Source: Deinococcus budaensis
GTDB taxonomy: Bacteria > Deinococcota > Deinococci > Deinococcales > Deinococcaceae
Assembly (NCBI RefSeq): GCF_014201885.1
Contig: NZ_JACHFN010000001.1
Coordinates: 496,001-560,000 of the forward strand
Length of the DNA stretch: 64,000 nucleotides
Direction: 5' to 3'
In this document: positions 1 through 15,645 of the stretch, in pieces
How the letters are laid out: each line of letters begins with the position of its first letter
Numbering within the stretch: position 1 is the first letter of the stretch
Translations under genes and position numbers: made by a program
Notes under the pieces: generated by a model
Database searches by the model: none
Seen by the model: the letters and a program-made list of their open reading frames with translations, nothing else
Told to the model about the DNA's origin: nothing

Positions 1-268
1 GCGGGTACAGCGCGTAGTTCTGAAACACCATCGCGATGTCGCGGTCCTTGGGCGGCACGTCGTTCACGACGCGGTCCCCGATGCGCAGCACCCCGTCGCT
101 GATGTCCTCCAGGCCCGCGATCATCCGCAGCGTGGTGGACTTGCCGCAGCCCGATGGCCCGACAAAGACCATCAGCTCGCGGTCGGCGATGTGCAGGTTG
201 AAGTCCTTGACCGCGTGGTGCTTGGTGCCGTAGCGCTTGTTGATGTTCTCCAGAATGACTTCTGCCAT
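1..268 (-). CDS. Sugar-type ABC transporter ATP-binding protein (partial, N-terminus)
   Basis: Only the first ~89 codons are inside the window; the gene runs off the left edge. The reverse strand from ATG at 268 reads [14 protein letters not shown]..., with a Walker A loop (GPSGCGKST) and a Q-loop context ([10 protein letters not shown]). That Q-loop wording is typical of the MsmK/UgpC/MalK ATPases that energise carbohydrate or glycerol-3-phosphate importers at the inner face of the membrane. The C-terminal regulatory domain that would separate these subtypes is off-window, so the substrate is unknown. It is divergent from the diguanylate cyclase gene. Confidence 0.88.
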   Translation of the reverse strand, partial: MAEVILENINKRYGTKHHAVKDFNLHIADRELMVFVGPSGCGKSTTLRMIAGLEDISDGVLRIGDRVVNDVPPKDRDIAMVFQNYALYP

Positions 269-473
269 GACGCTCGCCTGCCTCCTTCGCCCCTACTCTC
301 GCCCGCGAATGGGTCTGCAAGCCGCAGACAGCCGGGCGACCGGGGTACGCACGAGAAACCTGGGGTGAACACTGACGCTGAGCGGACGCCCCCACTTTAC
401 CCCAAGCTGGGCTGCGGGTCCAACGGCGCCCACGACAGAAACCTGACAGGCGCCGACCTCTAGGCTGGTGCCC

Positions 474-1553
474 ATGTCCCGGCCCCGGCTTCCCTTCGCA
501 GATCCGGACGCCGCGCGGCGCCACATCTACAGCCTCGTGGCGGCCCTGGCCTGCCTGATTCAGGTGGCGGTGGCCGTGGTCGATCACCTGGGTCCCGCGC
601 CCGGCGTGGTCTGGGAACCGGTGGTGGGCGCCCTGCTGTGCCTGGGGGCGGCGGCCACGCTGCGTTACTCCCGGGTATCCCTCAGCGCCGTGGACCACGC
701 GGTGCTCGTCGCGGCCACGCTGAGTGTGGGCGTGCAGGTGGTTCAGGCGTTCGGGACCCCGGCGGCGCCCGCGCCGCGCCTGTACTTTACCGGCGTCTTT
801 CTGTTTATCGCCGGATTCAGCATCCTGCCGCCCCGCTGGGCCATGCTGTACACGGCGGCGGTGTACGCCGTCTTCGGCGCGCTCACCCTCACCCGCGAGG
901 CCGGTCAGGACCTCACCTTGCTCGCGGAGATGGGCCTGATCGGTGTTTTGATCGGGCACCTCTCCATCTACGGGCAGCAGGTCAGCGCCAAGCGTGCCCA
1001 GACCCTGCTGTTTCAGAAGCTGGCCCTGACCGACCCCCTGACGGGCCTGGACAACCGCCGCGCCATGTATGACCGCCTGAAACAGGCTTTCGCGGAGGTG
1101 CCGCAGGGCCAGGACTTCGCGGTCATCATGCTGGATGTGGACCACTTCAAACAGGTCAACGACCGCTACGGGCACGACAAGGGCGATCAGGTGTTGCAGC
1201 AGGTCGGCGCGGTGCTGAGGGCGCAGGTGCGGGCGGGCGATCACGTGGCGCGCTGGGGCGGCGAGGAGTTTCTGGTGCTGGCGCGGGTCAGAGACGAAGG
1301 CGAAGCCAGGGCCGTCACGACGCGGCTGTGGCGGGCCGTCCGGGACGCGCAGGTCGAGGGGCTGCCTCCCATCACAGCGAGCCTCGGCGTGGCGTTTGCG
1401 AGCCACGCCGACTCGCTCGCGGGCCTGCTGCACCGGGCCGACACCGAGCTGTACCGGGCCAAGGCGCTGGGCCGCGACCGGGTCATTCTGGCCGGAGAAG
1501 CGCCCCCGGTCCCCGGCAGGCCCCCGCAGGAAAGGCCGCTGTCCGTGATGTGA
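474..1553 (+). CDS. Membrane-bound GGDEF diguanylate cyclase
   Basis: About 359 aa. The N-terminal half is strongly hydrophobic with roughly six membrane segments (to about residue 165). The second half is a GGDEF domain that makes cyclic di-GMP from two GTP. The signature is GGEEF at residues 262-266, and an RxxD product-inhibition site (RAGD, 253-256) lies exactly five residues before it, so an active, feedback-inhibited cyclase is predicted. I chose ATG 474 over the in-frame GTG at 468 because TAGGCT at 461-466 lies 7 nt upstream, the leaderless spacing seen throughout this window. No EAL domain follows. The membrane sensor region has no recognised ligand domain, so the signal is unknown. 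Confidence 0.9.
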   Translation: MSRPRLPFADPDAARRHIYSLVAALACLIQVAVAVVDHLGPAPGVVWEPVVGALLCLGAAATLRYSRVSLSAVDHAVLVAATLSVGVQVVQAFGTPAAPAPRLYFTGVFLFIAGFSILPPRWAMLYTAAVYAVFGALTLTREAGQDLTLLAEMGLIGVLIGHLSIYGQQVSAKRAQTLLFQKLALTDPLTGLDNRRAMYDRLKQAFAEVPQGQDFAVIMLDVDHFKQVNDRYGHDKGDQVLQQVGAVLRAQVRAGDHVARWGGEEFLVLARVRDEGEARAVTTRLWRAVRDAQVEGLPPITASLGVAFASHADSLAGLLHRADTELYRAKALGRDRVILAGEAPPVPGRPPQERPLSVM

Positions 1554-1600
1554 TGGGGAGGCTCTGGCCCGGGCGCCCGCGCCGTCTCGGGCCACGAAGA

Positions 1601-1631
1601 GGGGGCAGTCACCCTCACGGCAACCGCCCCC
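1601..1631 (-). terminator. Hairpin after secA
   Basis: GGGGGC/GCCCCC arms (1601-1606 and 1626-1631) enclose a long loop just past the secA stop. On the minus strand they are followed by TCTTC. The T-run is weak, so termination here is only plausible. Confidence 0.4.
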
Positions 1632-1649
1632 GCCTGTGACGACCGAGGC

Positions 1650-4259
<2,610 letters not shown>

Positions 4260-4341
4260 GACACGCGAGTATAGCGCGTCCGCCGCGCCCACCCGCACAG
4301 ATGTCAGTGAGGCAGGCGTAAGGAAGTTGAGTGAGGCACGC

Positions 4342-5352
4342 TCAGGCGTTGGCCAGCGGCGCGTAGGCCACCGCGCCCTCGCTGAGCGGGCTGGGGGGCC
4401 GTCCGGCGCCCAGGGCAGCGGCGGCGGCCAGGGCGATCATCGCGCCGTTGTCGGTGTTGAGGCCGGAGCCGGGAAAGACCGCCTGGACGCCGCTCTGGGC
4501 AAAGGCTTCACGCAGCGCCCGGTTGGCCGCCACGCCGCCCGACACCACGACCGTCGCGCGCCCGCACGCCTGCGCCGCCCGCAGGGTCGTCCCCACCAGA
4601 AAACGCACCGCCGCCCGCTCGAAGCCTGCCGCGAGGTCCTCGGGCCTGGCGCCGGCCCTGTGCGCCAGCAGCGCCGCCGTCTTCAGGCCACTGAAGGAAA
4701 AGTCGAAGCCTTTCTGGCCCTGCAAAGGCGCCTTGAACGGCACCGCGTCCGGGTCGCCGCGCCGGGCCGCCTCGCTGATGGCCGGGCCGCCGGGGTAGCC
4801 CAGACCCGCCAGCCGGGCGATCTTGTCGAAGGCCTCGCCCGCCGCGTCGTCGCGGGTGGCGCCGACCAGCACGTACTCGCCGTCTTGCGGCACGTCGAAG
4901 AGGTGGGTGTGTCCGCCCGACACCACCAGCGCGAGGTAGGGCGGGCGCAGGTCGGCCTCCGACGCCGCCGCGAAGATGTGGCCCTCCAGGTGGTGCGCCG
5001 CGTAAAAGGGCACCCCCAGCGCCTGCGCCAGCCCCTTGCCGTACATCAGCCCCACCAGCAGCGCGCCGACCAGCCCCGGGCCGGAGGTGGCGGCGACCGC
5101 GCCGAGGTCCCGCACCGTCAGCCCGGCTTCCGCCAGCGCGCCTTCCAGCACCGCGTCGATGCGCTCGACATGCTCGCGGCTGGCGAGTTCGGGCATCACG
5201 CCGCCGTACTGGGCGTGGACCGTCTGGGACCACACCCGGTTGGCGAGCACGCGCACCGACCCGTCCGGGGCGCGTTCCACGATGCCCACGCCGGTATCGT
5301 CGCAGGAGGTGTCGATGCCGAGCAGGTAGGTGGGGGCGGGCCGGGCGCTCAT
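4342..5352 (-). CDS. tsaD: tRNA N6-threonylcarbamoyladenosine transferase TsaD
   Basis: 336 aa, usual family length. It transfers the threonylcarbamoyl group from TC-AMP to A37 of ANN-decoding tRNAs, normally in a complex with TsaB and TsaE. The N-terminus LLGIDTSCDDT and the metal-binding HxxxH (His121, His125, in HHLEGH) are diagnostic, as is the VVSGGHTHL segment. ATG 5352 was chosen because the homologous N-terminus starts there and TACACT (5361-5366) lies 8 nt upstream. It is a separate leaderless transcription unit behind secA and divergent from the methyltransferase leader. Confidence 0.96.
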   Translation of the reverse strand: MSARPAPTYLLGIDTSCDDTGVGIVERAPDGSVRVLANRVWSQTVHAQYGGVMPELASREHVERIDAVLEGALAEAGLTVRDLGAVAATSGPGLVGALLVGLMYGKGLAQALGVPFYAAHHLEGHIFAAASEADLRPPYLALVVSGGHTHLFDVPQDGEYVLVGATRDDAAGEAFDKIARLAGLGYPGGPAISEAARRGDPDAVPFKAPLQGQKGFDFSFSGLKTAALLAHRAGARPEDLAAGFERAAVRFLVGTTLRAAQACGRATVVVSGGVAANRALREAFAQSGVQAVFPGSGLNTDNGAMIALAAAAALGAGRPPSPLSEGAVAYAPLANA

Positions 5353-5411
5353 CGCGGGGGAGTGTAGCAGGGGGAAGCCGAACGGACGGCGCACGGGAGC
5401 ACGGTGCCCGG

Positions 5412-5528
5412 TAGAGTGAGGGCACGCCAAGGAGAATCCTGCCCATGCGCCTGCGCTGAACCTCCAGACCTGACCCCAACGTGCTCCCATGACGTGGGGA
5501 CGCCCTTTCAGCTCTGGAGGCCTGACCC
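5412..5528 (+). promoter_or_regulatory. Translational attenuator-like leader of the methyltransferase gene
   Basis: TAGAGT at 5412-5417 is a likely -10 box. It is followed by a Shine-Dalgarno (AAGGAG, 5429-5434) and a four-codon ORF (5445-5459). One base after its stop, CCTCCAGA (5461-5468) pairs perfectly with TCTGGAGG (5513-5520), which contains the methyltransferase Shine-Dalgarno GGAGG (5516-5520, 8 nt before ATG 5529). A nested stem is formed by CCCC-A-ACGT (5474-5482) and ACGTGGGG (5492-5499). A ribosome paused on the small ORF would cover the anti-SD strand and free the gene's ribosome site. The structure is seen directly; the regulation is inferred from erm-type attenuators. Confidence 0.7.
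5445..5459 (+). CDS. MRLR leader micropeptide
   Basis: ATG CGC CTG CGC TGA encodes Met-Arg-Leu-Arg. An AAGGAG ribosome site lies 10 nt upstream. The same four residues form the minimal macrolide-dependent arrest peptide described for the ErmDL leader (the R-x-R 'plus-x-plus' rule). The stop codon is one base before the anti-Shine-Dalgarno strand of the downstream hairpin. It is too short for coding statistics, so the case rests on the ribosome site, the residues and the position. Confidence 0.6.
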   Translation: MRLR

Positions 5529-6269
5529 ATGCACTGGTCCCACACCTTTTACGAACAGCAAGACCGCCTGACGGGTTACTACAGCCAACCCATCCACCCC
5601 TTTCACACCGCCCTCGCCGCGCGGGTCACCGCCCACCGGGGACGGCCCGGCACGCTGCTGGAACTCGGCGCGGGCGGGGGGCAGTTTGCCACCGCCGCCG
5701 CCCTGGCCGGACACACGGTCACGGCGCTCGACCTGTACAGGCGGGGCGGCGAACACGCGCGCAGGCTCGCCGCTGGGCACGGGGTCGCCGCCGCCGTGCG
5801 CACGGTGACCGGGGACTTCTACACCGCCGACCCTGGCGGTCCCTTCGGCACCGTCTGCTGCTGGGACGGCTTCGGGATCGGGGAGGACGCCGACCAACGC
5901 TTCTTGCTGTCGCGCGTGGCCCGCTGGCTCCCGGAGGGCGCGGCGGCTTACGTGGGGGTGTACACCCCCTGGTACTGGGCGCAGCACGCGGGGTTTACCC
6001 GGCACACGGAGGGCTACACCCAGACCTACGGTTTCGACGCGGACGGGTGCCGGATGCTCGACACCTATGCCCCCACGGCCGCGCCAGCGCTGACCCAGTC
6101 GCTGCGCTGCTCCAGTCCCGCCGACCTGCGCCTGTTGCTGCCGGGCACGGGCCTGACGCTGGCGGACGTGTGGGCAGGCGGCGCCTACCACACGCAGGCG
6201 GGCGTCTACCAGCCACAGGTTTCGCTGGGCGAGTGCATGAGCGACGTGGCGGTGCTGCAAAGAGGCTGA
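5529..6269 (+). CDS. Class I SAM-dependent methyltransferase
   Basis: 246 aa. Motif I is LLELGAGGGQFA (about residues 42-53), followed by an acidic motif II end at TALDL. The rest looks like a small-molecule or natural-product methyltransferase fold. It lacks the N-[IL]-P-[FY] catalytic motif of Erm/KsgA rRNA adenine methyltransferases, so it is not a classical erm gene. The substrate is unknown. Translation starts at ATG 5529 behind a strong but potentially sequestered GGAGG. The attenuator-like leader with an MRLR micro-ORF suggests induction by a ribosome-targeting antibiotic, which would make antibiotic inactivation or a ribosomal target reasonable guesses, though unproven. Confidence 0.82.
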   Translation: MHWSHTFYEQQDRLTGYYSQPIHPFHTALAARVTAHRGRPGTLLELGAGGGQFATAAALAGHTVTALDLYRRGGEHARRLAAGHGVAAAVRTVTGDFYTADPGGPFGTVCCWDGFGIGEDADQRFLLSRVARWLPEGAAAYVGVYTPWYWAQHAGFTRHTEGYTQTYGFDADGCRMLDTYAPTAAPALTQSLRCSSPADLRLLLPGTGLTLADVWAGGAYHTQAGVYQPQVSLGECMSDVAVLQRG

Positions 6270-6310
6270 CTGGGGGGGCTGCTGACTGGGGAGCTTGGGC
6301 CTGATCCCCT

Positions 6311-6709
6311 CTACCAGTGCCGCGTGTCGTGGTCGGGTTCCTCGGCCAGCAGCCACAGCGAGCGGCCCCGGGCGGCGGCCTCGGCCTGGGCGCCGAGGAG
6401 AACTTGCTGAAGCTGCGGCCCCAGCTGCTTGTGGCGGGCCTGAAAATGCCCGTAGTCGCGCAGCACCAGCGCGAAGCGCACCGGGCGCGCGTCGGGGTCG
6501 GTCAGCACGTCGTACAGGGCGTCCCAGTTGCGCCCGAAGTGGTCGGTCAGCCCCAGGCCGCGCAAAAAGGCCAGCATCAGCCCCTCCTTGTCGGCCACGC
6601 CCTCCAGATCGACCTCGCGCACCGCGACCTGGTGACCCGCCGCCAGGATGCGCGGCTCGTGCGGAGCGGTCTGGATGCCCTGCGGGGGCTGCTGAAAGAC
6701 GTTGATCAC
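6311..6709 (-). CDS. Barstar-family RNase inhibitor
   Basis: 132 aa. The central HFGRNWDALYDVLTD segment is the hallmark of barstar (PF01337), the cytoplasmic protein that plugs the active site of barnase-type RNases. GTG 6709 overlaps the TGA of the upstream RNase gene (GTGA), so the two are translationally coupled and the inhibitor is made whenever the RNase is. An N-terminal ~25-residue extension precedes the domain. Recognition is by family resemblance; the cognate partner is inferred from adjacency. Confidence 0.85.
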   Translation of the reverse strand: MINVFQQPPQGIQTAPHEPRILAAGHQVAVREVDLEGVADKEGLMLAFLRGLGLTDHFGRNWDALYDVLTDPDARPVRFALVLRDYGHFQARHKQLGPQLQQVLLGAQAEAAARGRSLWLLAEEPDHDTRHW

Positions 6710-7185
6710 GGGGCGATCCGGCGAAAGGAGGCGTAATGGTCGGCGGTGTAGTAGCACTCGGCGTCCGGCGGCGTGAGGGCCGCGCAGACGATCCGCCGCG
6801 CGCCCCGGTCGTCCTCGCCGGGCGTGGGGACGGTGTACTCGCGGTAGCCGCCGCCCGGACGCGGGGGCAGCAGGCGCTCGCGGTTGCCGAAGGAGCTGCC
6901 GTCCTTGCGGTACGGGAAAGGGCCGCCTGCGCGGATCAGCGCCAGGGTGCGCCGCCCCTCGCGCGGAAGGTCGCTCGCCCCGATCCAGCGCAGGCCGCTT
7001 TGGGGATCGCGTTCCTCCCGGGTGGGGGCGGCGGGTCCCCGGGTGGGGCGGGGTGCCGGGGCCTGGACAGACGCCGGGCCGACCTGCGTCTCCGTTTCGG
7101 GCAGGTCGCAGGCGGCCAGCCCCGCCGACAGTCCGGCGGCCAGCAGCAGCGGCCACAGGCGGGAAAAGGGGTGGCGCAGGCTCAC
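6706..7185 (-). CDS. Exported guanyl-specific (barnase/RNase Sa-type) ribonuclease lipoprotein
   Basis: 159 aa. It begins MSLRHPFSRLWPLLLAAGL and has a lipobox ending at Cys26 (LAAC), so it should be lipid-anchored after export. The mature domain has FPYRKDGSSFGNRERLLP followed by YREYTVPTPGEDDRGARRIV and YYTADHYASFRRI. This is the F-x-N-R-E ... Y-x-E-Y-T ... R-R-I ... Y-x-T-x-D-H-Y pattern of microbial guanyl RNases, including the catalytic Glu, Arg and His. The start is GTG 7185, because TAGACT (7193-7198) is 7 nt upstream and the signal peptide then has normal length. Its coupled inhibitor follows. Confidence 0.85.
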   Translation of the reverse strand: MSLRHPFSRLWPLLLAAGLSAGLAACDLPETETQVGPASVQAPAPRPTRGPAAPTREERDPQSGLRWIGASDLPREGRRTLALIRAGGPFPYRKDGSSFGNRERLLPPRPGGGYREYTVPTPGEDDRGARRIVCAALTPPDAECYYTADHYASFRRIAP

Positions 7186-7260
7186 GCCCAGAAGTCTAGG
7201 ACGCGGCGGGCAGGGCACTCCTTTAGCGATTGCTGGGGCTGGCCCCGGGACCGGCCCTCC

Positions 7261-8277
<1,017 letters not shown>

Positions 8278-8315
8278 AGGGACAGTGTGGCAGAGGCGGC
8301 GGGGTGCCTGCGGGG

Positions 8316-9125
8316 CTACAGCCGCCCGGCCCCCACCAGCAGCAGAATCACGGCGCCCACGATCACCCGGTACACCGCGAACCCCTTGAAATTGTTGGTG
8401 GAGACGAACTTCAAGAGCCAGCCGATGGCGAGGTACGCCACCACGAAGGAGGTCGCCGCGCCCAGCACCACGTTGAGCAGGCCGATCTCCCCGAAAATCA
8501 CCTCGCGGCCTTGAATCAGGTTGAGCAGCGCCGCGCCGCCCAGGGTGGGCACGCCGAGGTAGAAGCTGAACTTGGTGGCCGTCGGGCGGTCGAGGCCCAG
8601 GACCATCCCGCCCAGAATCGAACTTGCGGAGCGGGAAAAGCCCGGCCACAGCAGCGCCAGGCATTGCAGCGCCCCGATCATCAGCGACTTGCGGACGCCG
8701 ATCTCCTCGATGGAATGCACGTCCGGCTGCGCGCGGCGGCTCTCGATCAGCCACATCAGCACGCCGCCCACGATCAAAGCCCAGGCGACCACGGTAGGGT
8801 TGAACAGCCTTTCCTGAATCAGGTCCCCGAACAGCAGGCCCAGCACGACCGCCGGAAGGGTCGCCACCAGCACGCCGGTCCAGAGCGTCTGCTGGCTGCG
8901 GTCGCTGCCGATGTGCCGGATTTTCAGGAAGTCGCGCCAGTAGTACACCAGCACGCTGAGAATCGCGCCGCCCTGAATCACCACCTCGAAGGCGTCCTTG
9001 ACCTCCTTGGGCCAGGGCACGCCCATCAGGTTGCCGGTGAGGATCAGGTGCCCGGTCGAGCTGATCGGCAGAAATTCGGTAATACCCTCGACGATTCCGT
9101 AAATGATGGCGTAAATCCAGTCCAT
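8316..9125 (-). CDS. uppP: Undecaprenyl-diphosphatase UppP (BacA)
   Basis: 269 aa, about eight membrane segments. It removes the terminal phosphate of undecaprenyl diphosphate on the outer face of the membrane, recycling the lipid carrier for peptidoglycan; overexpression gives bacitracin resistance in other species. Both family signatures are present: EGITEFLPISSTGH near the N-terminus and PGFSRSASS in the middle. The ATG at 9125 gives the conserved N-terminus MDWIYAIIYGIVEG. The gene lies tail-to-head behind the APH-like gene on the opposite strand. Confidence 0.96.
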   Translation of the reverse strand: MDWIYAIIYGIVEGITEFLPISSTGHLILTGNLMGVPWPKEVKDAFEVVIQGGAILSVLVYYWRDFLKIRHIGSDRSQQTLWTGVLVATLPAVVLGLLFGDLIQERLFNPTVVAWALIVGGVLMWLIESRRAQPDVHSIEEIGVRKSLMIGALQCLALLWPGFSRSASSILGGMVLGLDRPTATKFSFYLGVPTLGGAALLNLIQGREVIFGEIGLLNVVLGAATSFVVAYLAIGWLLKFVSTNNFKGFAVYRVIVGAVILLLVGAGRL

Positions 9126-9196
9126 GGTCCGGGGGAGGCTAGCACCCCGGCTGCGGGCGCGGGTCATGCCAAAGGTGGAGGAGGAACAATAGGGCT

Positions 9197-10000
9197 GTGC
9201 CCTTCGAGCCGTATCTGACCCGCTGGGACCTCCTCCCGGACGGCGAGCCGGTCCACACCCCCACCAGCGACCTGTTGCCGGTGCGTTCTCAGGGTCAGGC
9301 CGCCATGCTGAAGGTGGCCCGCAACGACGAGGAGGAGGTCGGCCACGGGCTGATGGTCTGGTGGAGCGGCGCCGGAGCGGCGCGGGTCCTGGCGCACGCC
9401 GGCCCCGCGCTGCTGCTGGAGCGGGTCGGGGGCGGCCTCCCGCTGACCGAACTGGTCCGGCGAGGGCACGACGACGAGGCTTCGCGGATTCTTTGCCGGG
9501 TGGCGGCGCGGCTGCACGCCCCACGCCCAGAGCCTGCGCCCGCGCTGGTGCCGCTGGAGAGGTGGTTTCGCGCGCTGGAACCCGCCTCACGGCAGTACGG
9601 GGGCGTTCTGGTGGACGGCGCCGCGACCGCCCGGCACCTGCTGAGCGCGCCGCAAGACCCCCGCCCGCTGCACGGCGACCTGCACCACGCCAACGTCCTG
9701 CACAGCCCGGAGCGCGGCTGGCTCGCCATCGACCCCAAGGGGCTGACGGGCGAGCGCGGCTTTGACTACGCCAACATCTTCTGCAATCCCGACCTGCCCA
9801 CCGCCTCCCGGCCCGGACGGCTCGCGCGGCAGTCGTGGGTGGTCGCGCAGGCGGCGGGACTCGACCGGCACCGTCTCCTCGAATGGGTGCTCGCCTACGC
9901 GGGTCTCTCGGCGGCGTGGCACCTGGAAGACGGCCGGAGCGACCTCGCCGCGCCGGTGCTGGAAGTCGCGCGCCTCGCGGCGGCGGAGGGGCGCCGCTGA
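9197..10000 (+). CDS. APH(6)/hydroxyurea-type phosphotransferase
   Basis: 267 aa. The catalytic loop HGDLHHANVL and the metal-binding IDPKG with GERGFDYANIFCNPD following are the pattern of streptomycin 6-kinase / hydroxyurea phosphotransferase (APH_6_hur) proteins. The natural substrate in Deinococcus is unknown and resistance should not be assumed. The start is GTG 9197 behind a purine-rich GGAGGAGGAA (about 9178-9187). It is divergent from uppP. Confidence 0.82.
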   Translation: MPFEPYLTRWDLLPDGEPVHTPTSDLLPVRSQGQAAMLKVARNDEEEVGHGLMVWWSGAGAARVLAHAGPALLLERVGGGLPLTELVRRGHDDEASRILCRVAARLHAPRPEPAPALVPLERWFRALEPASRQYGGVLVDGAATARHLLSAPQDPRPLHGDLHHANVLHSPERGWLAIDPKGLTGERGFDYANIFCNPDLPTASRPGRLARQSWVVAQAAGLDRHRLLEWVLAYAGLSAAWHLEDGRSDLAAPVLEVARLAAAEGRR

Positions 10001-10022
10001 ACCGGAGGGCCGAGCTTTCTGC

Positions 10023-10168
10023 TACAATTCCCGTTTGGGTGCCCCCGTGACCCCTGCTCCCGCGTGCTGGAACGTCGCGCGTGGGCCTGGCCGCAAGAAC
10101 GTCGCAACGGACGGAAGGCTGGCACGAGGACGGCAAACTTTTCCCGGATCAACGTTCAGGAGCTTACC
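10023..10168 (+). promoter_or_regulatory. rpsB promoter and ~135-nt leader
   Basis: TACAAT at 10023-10028 is a near-consensus -10 box; no convincing -35 is seen. A long untranslated leader of about 135 nt then runs to the rpsB GTG at 10169, with a good Shine-Dalgarno (CAGGAG). Long leaders are used for S2 autoregulation in other bacteria, but I could not recognise the specific fold here. Confidence 0.55.
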
Positions 10169-10963
<795 letters not shown>

Positions 10964-10983
10964 GCTCCCCGACCACGCATTGT

Positions 10984-11021
10984 GGGGGCGTCCGGCGGGA
11001 GTGCGGGCCGCCCCCTTCTTT
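10984..11021 (+). terminator. Attenuator/terminator hairpin between rpsB and tsf
   Basis: GGGGGCG (10984-10990) pairs with CGCCCCC (11009-11015), followed by TTCTTT. It lies in the rpsB-tsf gap, so it may partially terminate and set the S2:EF-Ts ratio. The T-run is imperfect. Confidence 0.6.
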
Positions 11022-11053
11022 GAGAATCAAGAATCCAATCTCCTGGAGGTACG

Positions 11054-12789
<1,736 letters not shown>

Positions 12790-12801
12790 GCCGGGCTGGG
12801 C

Positions 12802-12807
12802 TACAAT
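12802..12807 (+). promoter_or_regulatory. -10 box for frr
   Basis: TACAAT follows the pyrH stop by about 13 nt and precedes frr by 55 nt, suggesting that frr has its own promoter besides read-through. Confidence 0.5.
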
Positions 12808-12861
12808 CTGGCCCGACCCCCAGCCTCCACCCACGACCCCTGTTCAAAGGAGACTTCCATC

Positions 12862-13415
<554 letters not shown>

Positions 13416-13479
13416 GGCATGGGGCCGGTGGCGTGTGGCGTGTGGAGCCGGACCGAGCGCCGTCCACACGCCCCATGCC
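13416..13479 (+). repeat. Nested inverted repeats between frr and cdsA
   Basis: GGCATGGGG (13416-13424) pairs with CCCCATGCC (13471-13479). Inside it, GGCGTGTGG (13437-13445) pairs with CCACACGCC (13464-13472). The two right arms overlap by two bases. It could form a strong hairpin in either transcript; no T-run follows, so it may stabilise the frr 3' end rather than terminate. Confidence 0.55.
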
Positions 13480-13507
13480 ACGCGCGGCAGGCTGGCCGGA
13501 GGTGCCC

Positions 13508-14338
<831 letters not shown>

Positions 14339-14370
14339 GCGGGAAGGAAAAACGTGAGCGGAAAGAGAGT

Positions 14371-14390
14371 CCCGGCCCGTGCCGGGGCTT
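14371..14390 (+). terminator. Short hairpin after cdsA
   Basis: CCCGGC (14371-14376) and GCCGGG (14381-14386) form a stem with a 4-nt loop followed by GCTTT. It is a plausible weak terminator before dxr. Confidence 0.5.
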
Positions 14391-14481
14391 TCGCAGTTTG
14401 GGTCCGTCGCCACGGCCCAGCTTGACGGCCCACGCACCACTTCCCACTATCCACGCCGCCCGCGTGCGCCATGCTGTACAG

Positions 14482-15641
<1,160 letters not shown>

Positions 15642-15645
<4 letters not shown>

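Noticed and set aside
5529..6269. Calling the methyltransferase an erm gene because of the leader
   Set aside because: The catalytic N-[IL]-P-[FY] motif and other Erm signatures are absent from the protein.
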